Source: CBDCFL01 sp965216135 (GTDB taxonomy: Bacteria > Pseudomonadota > Alphaproteobacteria > Rhodobacterales > Rhodobacteraceae). From it: a DNA stretch of 64,000 bases. Below the pieces are notes generated by a model. That model was not told the origin of the DNA. It worked only from the letters and a program-made list of their open reading frames with translations, and did not search any database. Position 1 is the stretch's first letter. Each line of letters begins with the position of its first letter. Shown here piece after piece: positions 1 to 8,795 of the stretch. The stretch spans positions 62,001-126,000 of the forward strand of contig CBDCFL010000024.1 of the NCBI GenBank assembly GCA_965216135.1. The letters run 5' to 3'. Both the position numbers and the translations under genes were made by a program.

Positions 1-685
<685 letters not shown>

Positions 686-885
686 CGACATTCTCCTTCG
701 TAAAGCGCCCGTCTTGCCACCGCCCATATTTGGCACGGGGACTTTGGGTCTTGGTCCAAGAAATGGGGATCGCGCGCGCCCGTGACAAGACCTGTCTGCC
801 CATGAATTGCCCCGCCAAAAGCGCAATGGCCAGCATCATACACATTCTCCGCTCTGCTATCGTCGGCGCGAAACGAGGTGCCCCC

Positions 886-1581
886 ATGCGATCCCTTGCT
901 GACATCCGCGCCAAAACGCCAAAACACGAACTGTTTCGGGGCCAGTTTCAACACATGATAATGGCCGTCCTGATGACCGTCGGGGCTTGCTCAATGCTGC
1001 GCGCCACCGGCGGTCGTTTCCTGGGCCTCAGCGCCATGGACTGGGCTTATGCATCCATCGCCATGGGCCTGTTCCACCAGATCATGGTCGCCATCATATT
1101 CCGCACCCAGTTGCACCTTAACATCATGGTGCGCCTGTTCGGTCAGAACGCGCTCAAGGTTTGGGGCGCGATGTTCCTGCCGTTTCTGGCCGGTCGCCCG
1201 CTGGTCCTGCTGGGTGCCGGACTGGCCGATCCCGGCACCCTTGGCGGCGACCGCACCTTGCAACTGATCATCGGGACTATTCTGGTTATTCCGGGCATCT
1301 GGACGATGCATTCGGTGCTCAAATACTTCACCATCAACCGCGCGCTGGGTGGCGACCATTTTTTCGATGAATACCTGAACATGCCGATCGTCGATCAGGG
1401 CACCTTCCGGTATTCGTCAAATGCCATGTACAGCTTCGTTTTCACCGGGCTCTGGGGCGTGGCGATATTGGCCGGATCCTGGAACGCAGCGGTGCTGGCG
1501 CTGTTCTACCATGCCTATATCTGGGTGCACATGTATTGCACCGAACGCCCGGACATGGACATTCTATATCGCGAGACCTGA
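886..1581 (+). CDS. Phospholipid-methyltransferase-like membrane protein
   Basis: A 231-residue hydrophobic protein with about five or six predicted membrane segments. The C-terminal part, with HAYIWVHMYCTERPDMDIL near the end, resembles the phosphatidylethanolamine/isoprenylcysteine methyltransferase superfamily, in which a His and a Glu-Thr/Arg-Pro motif close to the C-terminus bind S-adenosylmethionine. The substrate cannot be told from sequence. The start at 886 (MRSLADIRAK) is chosen because GAGG lies just upstream; an in-frame upstream extension to 730 is poorly protein-like. The gene ends against a strong palindrome shared with the convergent phosphoesterase gene. Confidence 0.6.
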   Translation: MRSLADIRAKTPKHELFRGQFQHMIMAVLMTVGACSMLRATGGRFLGLSAMDWAYASIAMGLFHQIMVAIIFRTQLHLNIMVRLFGQNALKVWGAMFLPFLAGRPLVLLGAGLADPGTLGGDRTLQLIIGTILVIPGIWTMHSVLKYFTINRALGGDHFFDEYLNMPIVDQGTFRYSSNAMYSFVFTGLWGVAILAGSWNAAVLALFYHAYIWVHMYCTERPDMDILYRET

Positions 1582-1613
1582 CCGGCTTGCGATTTGATCA
1601 AATCGCAAGCCGG
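1582..1613. terminator. 32-bp perfect palindrome, bidirectional terminator
   Basis: A perfect self-complementary 32-base sequence (arms CCGGCTTGCGATTT around GATC) starts one base after the stop of the methyltransferase-like gene and ends three bases before the stop of the convergent phosphoesterase gene. The position and the long stem suit a terminator serving both genes, though no clear U-tract is visible on the plus strand. Confidence 0.75.
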
Positions 1614-1616
1614 ATT

Positions 1617-2414
1617 TCAAACTGATGGCGCAATACCCAACTCAAACTTGCAAAATTCGGTATATTGCAAATTCACATCCACCCCGTCGATGTGCAGAAC
1701 TCCATAGGCAGGCGCTTCGTGGGCAGGGCTAAAATCCTTCCAATCCCAGGATGGCCGCGGCGCCGGAGCCTGGTACAAAATCGAACGCATCGTGGCATAT
1801 GGAACCCCGCCTGTGGTTCCGGTCACCGGGCGATGAACATGACCGATAAACAGATATTTCACATTCGGATACTCCCCGATCAGGGACAAAAACTCTGCAC
1901 CCTTTTCCAGCGCGATTTCATCTTGCGCTGGCAGCCTAAGCGGCATTGGCGGATGATGCATGAACAGGAATACCGGTGCCACCGGATCGGACGCCAATAC
2001 ATCGCGCAACCAACGCATTCGTTGATGGCAAAGTTCCCCCGCATCTGATCCGGGTTTCAGCGTGTCCAGAAACACAAATGAACAACCATCCAGACGGCGC
2101 TGATACTGCCAATAATCAGGCATTGCACCGACTGGCTTGTCAAAAACCTTGGCCATTTCCGCGCGGTCGTCATGATTTCCAACCATCAACAAACATTCAA
2201 TATCCAGTATCGAAAACTGCGCTTTGAGCGCCCGATAATCGACCGCGTTTCCTTCATTCACAAGATCACCCGAGATCACAAAAACCTGCGCATCCCCATG
2301 ATGTCGCCTGATGTGGTCAACTGCCGCACTAAGGCGAACCCTTGGATCATGGCCAGCGACGGTTTTGTCCCCAGCCAGGAAATGCAGGTCAGACATCCAA
2401 ATCAATTTCGCCAT
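1617..2414 (-). CDS. Calcineurin-like metallophosphoesterase (CpdA-like)
   Basis: A 265-residue cytoplasmic enzyme of the binuclear metallophosphoesterase fold. All ligand motifs are present in order: D-x-H in WMSDLHF near residue 9, GDLVNEG near residue 48, GNHDDR near residue 78, an HHPP motif near residue 153 and GHVHRP near residue 190. This set matches class III cyclic nucleotide phosphodiesterases such as CpdA (cAMP hydrolysis), although the family also acts on other phosphodiesters. It faces pyrF divergently across an 83-bp gap. Confidence 0.8.
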   Translation of the reverse strand: MAKLIWMSDLHFLAGDKTVAGHDPRVRLSAAVDHIRRHHGDAQVFVISGDLVNEGNAVDYRALKAQFSILDIECLLMVGNHDDRAEMAKVFDKPVGAMPDYWQYQRRLDGCSFVFLDTLKPGSDAGELCHQRMRWLRDVLASDPVAPVFLFMHHPPMPLRLPAQDEIALEKGAEFLSLIGEYPNVKYLFIGHVHRPVTGTTGGVPYATMRSILYQAPAPRPSWDWKDFSPAHEAPAYGVLHIDGVDVNLQYTEFCKFELGIAPSV

Positions 2415-2497
2415 TGTATCATCGGTCTACTACACCGCATCTACCTGTCACAGTGGTCACGCCAACGTAAGGGGCGGGAAATTCATAGGATGGCAAA

Positions 2498-3220
2498 TTG
2501 ACTAAAGACCGCCTGATCGTCGCCCTCGATGTCGCCGACGCGCTAGCCGGGCTGGCGTTGGCCAAAACTATCGGTGACGCCGTTAATTTCTACAAAATCG
2601 GCCTTGGCATGCTGCTGACCGGCGGCGGGCTGGCGCTGGCGCGCGAGTTGAAAGACGACCACGGCAAGCGGATATTCCTGGATATGAAGCTGTTCGACAT
2701 CGGCGCGACGGTCGAGGCTGCGGTGCGCGGGCTGGCGGCGTTTGGTCTCGATTTCCTGACCGTGCACGGCGACCCTTATGTGGTTCGCGCCGCCTGCGAG
2801 GGGGCAAGTGGCAGCGGCATGAAAATCCTCGCCGTAACGATCCTGACCTCGCTCGACCGCGCTGATCTGGATAGCGCGCTGATCCGCGACGGCGAGATCG
2901 GCGACCTTGCACTCGACCGCGCGGCGCGCGCCTTTGAGGCCGGTGCCGATGGCGTCATCGCTTCTCCGCAGGAAGCCGCAGCTATCCGCGCCCTGACCGA
3001 GGCCGAAGGCAAGCTGATCGTGACGCCGGGCGTGCGGCCGAGCGGCACCGCTCCCGGCGATCAAAAGCGCGTCGCCACCCCCGCCCAGGCCATCAAGGAC
3101 GGCGCCGACCACATCGTTGTCGGCCGCCCGGTGTGGCAGGCAAGTGATCCGCGCGCGGCGGCACTGGCCATTCAGGCCGAGATTGCGCAAGCCACGCAGA
3201 GCATCAACAGTTTCGCCTGA
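2498..3220 (+). CDS. pyrF: Orotidine 5'-phosphate decarboxylase
   Basis: A 240-residue TIM-barrel enzyme of pyrimidine synthesis that decarboxylates OMP to UMP. Key signatures are LIVALDVAD at the N-terminus, FYKIGLGML, the catalytic FLDMKLFDIGATV (D-x-K-x-x-D), and the C-terminal phosphate-binding VTPGVRP and DHIVVGRPV. The start is TTG at 2498, preceded by AGGA at 2487-2490. The nearest upstream ATG (2490) is out of frame and reaches a TGA that overlaps the TTG, so it cannot be the start. The length is normal for the bacterial enzyme. Confidence 0.95.
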   Translation: MTKDRLIVALDVADALAGLALAKTIGDAVNFYKIGLGMLLTGGGLALARELKDDHGKRIFLDMKLFDIGATVEAAVRGLAAFGLDFLTVHGDPYVVRAACEGASGSGMKILAVTILTSLDRADLDSALIRDGEIGDLALDRAARAFEAGADGVIASPQEAAAIRALTEAEGKLIVTPGVRPSGTAPGDQKRVATPAQAIKDGADHIVVGRPVWQASDPRAAALAIQAEIAQATQSINSFA

Positions 3221-3386
3221 GCGGCGCGGCAGGCAACCTCCGCCAATGAATTTGCCAAACGTCTTTCATAGCTTTTGGCGACGCGTGTCTTTTGGCAGGC
3301 TCGAAATTTGGTGCGAATTCTGGTAGAATGCCAGCAATCCGAAATTTCACGGCATTACCCTTCCAATTTGAACGAAAGGAATTTCG

Positions 3387-4121
3387 ATGTCCGATTTACC
3401 CACCCCAACCGGGATGTCTCAGAAAGACAAAAACGAACTGGTCACATCGTTTCTGGCGGTGCGGCGGTTCATTGGCTTCATTGGCCTTGCCCTGCCGGTC
3501 CTGCTGATCCTCTATACATTTCTCGCCGAAAGCAGCGGCCCGAAGGATTCTATCTCGGCCTATTTCTATTCCGGTGGTCGCGAGATCCTTGTCGGCAGCC
3601 TCTTTGCCATCGGTGTTTTCCTCTATGCCTACAAGGGGTTCGACAAAGACAAGCGCAAGCCCACCGACAAATTTGTCTCGCGCGCCGCGGCCATTTTCGC
3701 CATCGGCGTGGCGTTCTTCCCGATGAGCTGGGCGGCCAGCGGTGCGTTGAACGAACTGGTCTGCACCTGGGCGCAATGCCTGCTGGGTTCACCGTTGACT
3801 TACGCGCTGCACGGCATATTCGCGACGCTGTTCTTCGCCTGCCTGGCGACCTTTTGTCTGGTCAATTTCCGGCGCTCAGAACCCGGCATCCCGCCCGATG
3901 ACGAAAAGCGGTTCCGCAACGGGCTCTACTTGGTGTTCGGCCTCGTGATCGTCGTCTGCACGATCGGCTTTGTCGCCGGATCGCTGTTGGGAGTGCCAGG
4001 AACCTTGGTGTTTTGGGCCGAGAGCTTGGCCGTCTGGGCCTTTGGCCTGTCATGGCTGCTCAAGGGCGATGCACTGCAAACGGCGGTGGGACGGCTTTAC
4101 TCGATCCGCAAGCGCGGCTGA
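3387..4121 (+). CDS. Unknown multi-pass membrane protein
   Basis: A 244-residue protein with a soluble N-terminus (about 25 residues) and roughly six hydrophobic segments: around residues 27-47, 67-85, 103-122, 142-165, 180-202 and 208-225. The motif SISAYFYSGGREILVG after the first segment resembles the DUF998-type family, but I cannot assign a function. A good Shine-Dalgarno (GAAAGGAA) precedes the ATG. It stands alone between pyrF and the chemoreceptor gene. Confidence 0.7.
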   Translation: MSDLPTPTGMSQKDKNELVTSFLAVRRFIGFIGLALPVLLILYTFLAESSGPKDSISAYFYSGGREILVGSLFAIGVFLYAYKGFDKDKRKPTDKFVSRAAAIFAIGVAFFPMSWAASGALNELVCTWAQCLLGSPLTYALHGIFATLFFACLATFCLVNFRRSEPGIPPDDEKRFRNGLYLVFGLVIVVCTIGFVAGSLLGVPGTLVFWAESLAVWAFGLSWLLKGDALQTAVGRLYSIRKRG

Positions 4122-5706
4122 TCGGACCAGCACCAGCCGCCGCGCGCCGTCTCGGCCATCGCGATCACTTCGGTGAACTCGAAACCCTTTGTTAGCGGGC
4201 AGGCGCGTAATCCTACCGGTGATCTAAATTTCCGGCACGGAGACCCGAGATGGCATTCTGGCAAAAAAGCATCGTCTGGCGCCTGCTTTTGCCCATACCG
4301 CTGATCCTGGCCTGCATCCTTTTGCTCGGCGGCACTCTGCCGGAACGAATTCGCTCGCAGGTGGTGAGCGCGGCGATTGAAAATTCGACGGCGACAGTGG
4401 AACAGTTCAAGATACTGCGCGGCTATTACACCAGGAATATCATCGCCAAGGTCATCAAGAGCGAAGGGCTGAAACCGGCGATTGATCACCAGAACGACCC
4501 GGGCGCCATTCCACTGCCGGCGACGATGATCCATGACCTCAGCGGGCTTTTGTCGCAGGCAGGCACATCGCTGGCGCTCTACAGCGCTTATCCGTTTCCC
4601 GGACGTGCGTCACGCCAGCTCGATGCTTTCCAAACTGAGGCCTGGGCGTTCCTGAACGCCAATCCGGACCAGACATTCGTGCGCGAAGTCAACGGCGTGG
4701 ATGGCGAACGCCGCCTGCGCGTGGCGATTGCCGACCCGATGAGCGCGCAGGCCTGCGTGAATTGCCACAACAGCCGCGCCGACACCCCGAAAAACGACTG
4801 GCAACTGGGCGATGTCCGCGGCGTGCTGGAGGTGAACAGCAGCCTCGAAAACCAGCTTATTGCCGGACAATCGATGGTTCGCGAAATTTTGCTGGGCCTT
4901 TTGGGCGGCGGCGCTTTGCTGGCGCTGATGATCGGCCTTCTGGCGCGCCACTCGACCCGTCCGCTGCTGGATATATCCGGCGCTCTCAGGCGGCTGATCG
5001 AAGGTGAGCGCGACGTGCTGGTGGACCATTGGGATCGCAAGGATGAGGTTGGCGGGATTGCATCGAGCGTCCGCTATTTCCAGGAAAAGCTGGTCGAAAT
5101 TGATGAGCTGCAGCGCGAAATTGCCGCCGTGGTTTCCGCCTGTGCGCTTGGCGATTTCAGCCAAAGGGTTTCTACCGAAGGCAAGGACGCCGCGTTGGCG
5201 GACCTATGCGCGGGCGTCAACCGCATCGGCGAGGTCGCCAATCACGGGTTACAAGAGGTTATGTGCGCGCTGCGCGCCCTGTCTGAGGGCAATCTGGCGC
5301 ACCGCATGAACGGCACTTATTCCGGCGTCTTCCAGGATATACATCAGGCCATGAATGCCACCGCCCAAAGCCTGGCCGATATGGTGGTGCGCATCGAAGA
5401 AAGCAGCTTTACCATCGGGGGATCAGGTGACGAAATCGCAGCATCCGCACGGGCGCTGGCCGAACGAACCGAACAGAATGCGGCGACACTGGAAGAAACT
5501 GCAGCCGCAATTGAACAGCTGACAAGATCGGTCAGTTCAACAGCTGGCTCGGCTGAAGAGGCGCTTGACACCGTGACCGGCATCAAGGCGGAAGCTGATA
5601 ACAGCAACGCCATCGTCGACCGCACGGTCGCGGCGATGCAGAATATTCAGACATCTTCAGCCGCGATCAGCGATATCATCGGTCTGATCGACAATATCGC
5701 CTTTCA

Positions 5707-6866
5707 TACCAACGGCCCCCAGATTTGACTCAAGGGGATTCCCACGAGCGGCGTGATCTGATTCAGTGGCATCAAGGCAAGGGAGGCTTTGATGGCAGTA
5801 AGGATTACGCGCAAAGACAAGTCCGCAGGCGAGCTTCGCCAGGAAGCGGCGCGGTGCCGGGATGGGAAAGCGGCGCGACGGATGTTGGCGATTGCCCTGG
5901 TTCTGGATGGGGTTGACCGCAAGACGGCGGCAGAAAACTGCGGCATGGATCGGCAGACGCTGCGGGATTGGGCCCACCGTTACAATGCGGAGGGCGTGTC
6001 GGGCCTGTTCAACCGTCGCCCGCCGGATCCACCCTGTCTGCTGAGCGCGGCACAGAAGGAGGAGTTGGCGGAAATGGTTCGGGCGGGTCCCGACCCCGAA
6101 ACCGATGGGGTTGTGCGCTGGCGGCGCATTGATCTGAAACGCAAGATCGAAGAGCGCTTCGGCGTCACCATGCATGAGCGAACTGTTGGCAAACAATTGG
6201 CAAGCCTGGGCTTTCGGCGTCTGTCGGTGCGCCCGCAGCATCCGAAATCCGACCCGGATGCACAGGAGGCTTTTAAAAAAACTTCGCCGCAGAGGTAGAA
6301 GCAGCCTTGCCGGAAACAGCCCGCAGCAAGCCCCTGGAGATATGGTTTCAGGATGAAGCGCGGGTTGGCCAGCAGGGCACGCTCACCCGTATCTGGGCCG
6401 AGCGTGGAACACGCCCCCGTGCCCCGCGCGACACCCGCTATATCTGGAGCTACATTTTCGGCGCCGTCTGCCCGGAACGGGCTGAAGCGGCCGCTCTGAT
6501 CATGCCACATGCCGACACACAGGCCATGAGCGCGCATCTCGCCGAGATCGCTAAAACCGTCGCATCGGGCGCACATGCCCTTCTCATTCTGGATGGCGCT
6601 GGCTGGCACGGTTCGGCAGAGCTGGAGGTACCCGACAACATCACCCTGCTCAAACTCCCGCCCTATTCCCCTGAACTCAACCCGATGGAAAATGTGTGGG
6701 CTTATCTGCGTGCCAACAAGCTCGCCATATCCGTCTTCGACAATTATGAGCAGATCGTCGACAGGTGTTGCGAAGCATGGAACTTCTTTGCAAACGACAA
6801 AACCGCAATCACGTCAATCACTACCAGACAATGGGCCAAAACGGTCAACGACTAGGGCCGTTGGTA
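5707..6866 (+). mobile_element. IS-A copy 1 (IS630-like, 1160 bp) in chemoreceptor gene
   Basis: Element with inverted ends TACCAACGGCCC... flanked by the 3-bp duplication TCA (5704-5706 and 6867-6869). The duplication is confirmed by the rebuilt chemoreceptor codons TTT-CAG-ACC. A GGGATTCCC motif lies at 5735-5743 in the leader. This copy is intact; copy 2 at 60.7 kb is almost identical but interrupted. Confidence 0.92.
5792..6855 (+). CDS. IS630-like transposase of IS-A copy 1, made by -1 frameshift
   Basis: Two overlapping frames form one DDE transposase. The first (5792-6298) carries the N-terminal helix-turn-helix (DRKTAAENCGMDRQTLRDW) and ends FKKTSPQR. The second runs to 6855 and carries the catalytic residues in IWFQDEARVGQ, LLILDGAGWHG and ELNPMENVWAYL. 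The junction is TTTTAAAAAAAC with seven As. A -1 shift there gives FKKNFAAEV, matching the unshifted FKKNF of IS-B and IS-C, which have eight As. Both IS-A copies have seven As, so this is probably programmed frameshifting, not damage. SD GGGAGG precedes the ATG. Confidence 0.88.
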
Positions 6867-7199
6867 TCAGACCAATCTTTTGGCCCTGAATGCCGGTGTC
6901 GAGGCGGCGCGCGCCGGCGATGCGGGCCGGGGATTTGCGGTGGTCGCAACCGAAGTGCGCGACCTCGCCGCACGGTCTGCGGATGCCGCCAAGGAAATAT
7001 CGGCGCTGATCGAGGATAGCGGCAACCAGGTCGAACAGGGCGTGTCCCTGGTGGATCAGACCGGGACAGCGTTGAAATCAATTTCCTCGGGCGTATCAGC
7101 GATCGTCGAGCGGGTTGAAGAGATTGCCAAGGCCAGCCGCGAACAATCGGCAAGCCTTTCAGAAATAAACACCGCGACCATTCATCTCGACCAGTCAAC

Positions 7200-7483
7200 G
7201 CAGCAAAATGCCGCCATGTTCGAAGAAGCAACCGCCTCTAGCGAAGTGCTCAAAACCGAGACCGACAATCTGGCCGCGGTTATTTCGGCGTTCAAACTCG
7301 GCACAACCGAGGTCCGGAAAGTACGCGATAACGTCGCCTGAGCAGCAAAACGCCGCCAAGTTCGAAAGGGCGACCGCCTCAAGCGAGGTTCTCGAGGCCG
7401 AAACCGACAATCCGGCGGCGGTGATAGCTGCGTTCAGACTCGGCGCGACTGAGACCCGGGACAGACGCGATAACGTCGCCTGA
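7200..7483 (+). repeat. Imperfect 142-bp tandem duplication of the chemoreceptor 3' end
   Basis: The last 142 bases of the chemoreceptor gene (7200-7341, ending in GATAACGTCGCCTGA) are followed at once by a diverged copy of exactly the same length (7342-7483) ending in the same GATAACGTCGCCTGA. The second copy encodes a similar tail ([20 protein letters not shown]) but in another frame and without a start, so it is not a gene. It looks like the residue of a second receptor gene or of unequal recombination. Confidence 0.85.
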
Positions 7484-7779
7484 GCGGCCGCGGCGAATCG
7501 CGTCAGCACCAACGCCGTGTCCCTAAGCGGCTACTGCCCGCATTTGAGATGCAACCAGCGGCTGTGAGTTCGCCGCGCGCGCCGCCCGTGCTCACGGCGA
7601 CCTCGCCTTCAGCGAGCGCGCGATAACACGCCAAGCGCGCGCAATACTAACGCGGTCGCTGCCAAAGACGCGCAAACGCGGCCTGTCGCGTGCCAGCCAA
7701 AGCCTCGGCGCATGCCGGGCTTACCCGTTGATAACCCTGTGCGGCCAATTGGGGGCACGCTAACAATGATCCCGGCCCG
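7484..7779. other. 296-bp gap with no intact gene
   Basis: No convincing coding frame is seen. The stretch is GC-rich with several short CGCGC runs and lies just before the decayed ParB-like gene. It may hold the degraded N-terminal part of that gene. Confidence 0.5.
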
Positions 7780-8588
7780 ATGAAAATACCGACAAACCAG
7801 ATCGAAAAAAACGCCGTGCCGCGCGACCGCTTCGCCATTTGCGGCGAAGCGCTTAGTGAGCTTCAAAGCTCGATCGCGCTCAATGGTCTGCGGCTGCCCG
7901 TCAAGGTCTATAAGACCGATACGGGCTACGGCCTGATCTCCGGTTATCGCCGCCTTCTGGCCTATTGTGCCCTGCACGAAATGAGCGGCAAAGACACATA
8001 CACCGAGATTGACGCCGTGGTGCGCGAGACCCGGGATGACAACCACGCCATGGCTCAAATGGTCGAGGAAAATGAGATCCGCGAAAGCCTCTCGCCCTGG
8101 GATCGCAGCCGCATCGCCGTGGTGGCGCGCGGCGTGATTTCCTTCGACACTCCTGGCAGCCATCGAGGGCCTTGATCCGCGGGCCAACCGCGCCAAGCTC
8201 ACCCGCATCCGCGCCATCGCAGATACTGTTGAGGTGCTCGACGGTGTCCTGCGAGAGCCCGAACTGCTCAGCCTGCACCGCCTGCTCCGGTGGTGCGCAT
8301 GGGATGGGACGATCTGCTGGTTGCCGCGATCGAGGGATCATCGGCCAGAACCCGCGCCGAACAGTGGGATCTGATCGAACCGATCCTGCGCGAGGCCGAA
8401 GCCCTGCCCCAGCAGGCCAGCACTCACGCCAATTCGCCGCGCCGCATCATTCGCCGCATCCTGGCGTGACCATCCGGCGCGAACCCACGCGCCACGGGTA
8501 TTTGCTACATATCACCGGGCGAAACGCGACCTCGTCGCTGACCCGCGAAATCCTGGAGAATATCGAACGGCTTTTCTCCCCGGCCTGA
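7780..8588 (+). pseudogene. ParB/RepB-like partition protein remnant
   Basis: The first frame (7780-8175) begins MKIPTNQIEKNAVPRDRF and contains the ParB nuclease-like core with LISGYRRLLAYCALHE and the MVEENEIRESLSPWDRSRIA box, which in ParB proteins binds CTP and contacts parS. After about 8145 the similarity moves to another frame (AAIEGLDPRANRAKLTRIRAIADTV), then again near 8300 (WDDLLVAAIEG), and once more near 8467 (VTIRREPTRHGYLLHITGRN). At least three frameshifts and a missing N-terminal arm show it is dead. The family is known both as plasmid RepB and as a chromosomal ParB-like orphan. No parA, repA or repC is nearby, so a plasmid origin is not supported. Confidence 0.75.
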
Positions 8589-8767
8589 CCTGCCGGCCAG
8601 TGTGTGGTGGGCGGTCATGCGCGCAAAATTGCGCCATGGAGTGCCTCAGCCAGGGCAACATCTCGCAAACTGGGCCATGTCCTTATGCGCCACATCGCGC
8701 CGGTGCCGATGCCCCGCCCGACTCTCAACTGTTATCGCTAACGCACCTGATTTCAATGGCTTAACAT

Positions 8768-8787
8768 CCTGTCCACATGTGGACAGG
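8768..8787. promoter_or_regulatory. 20-bp perfect palindrome before dinB
   Basis: CCTGTCCACATGTGGACAGG is perfectly self-complementary and overlaps the AGGG ribosome-binding site of dinB, ending 8 bases before its ATG. It does not match the alphaproteobacterial LexA box (GTTC-N7-GTTC type). It could be an operator or an RNA hairpin that masks the ribosome-binding site. Confidence 0.5.
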
Positions 8788-8795
8788 GTTTTGTT

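Larger units (their letters stand above)
4250..7341 (+). pseudogene. Methyl-accepting chemotaxis protein with heme-type sensor, split by IS-A
   Basis: Chemoreceptor gene cut by IS-A copy 1. Removing 5707-6866 and one copy of the TCA target duplication restores a single 642-residue frame whose junction reads [16 protein letters not shown], the standard signalling-domain hairpin. Parts in order: TM1 at about residues 8-28; a periplasmic DUF3365/Tll0287-like domain with a c-type heme motif C169-V-N-C-H; TM2 at about residues 208-230; a HAMP region; and a methyl-accepting domain ending [13 protein letters not shown]. The start ATG has GGAG seven bases upstream. As it stands, only a truncated protein ending shortly after the junction (NGPQI) could be made, so signalling to CheA should be lost. 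Confidence 0.9.

Noticed and set aside
730..885. N-terminal extension of the methyltransferase-like protein
   Set aside because: The extension is not protein-like, and a good ribosome-binding site precedes ATG 886.
5707..6866. TA duplication for the IS630-like elements
   Set aside because: Treating TA as the duplication needs an unequal extra base at one end and gives TT or GA at some sites; a 3-bp duplication fits all ten copies and both empty-site comparisons.
7208..7483. A separate 91-residue gene after the chemoreceptor
   Set aside because: It begins inside the receptor gene in another frame and gains sense only in the duplicated tail; no start or ribosome-binding site belongs to it.
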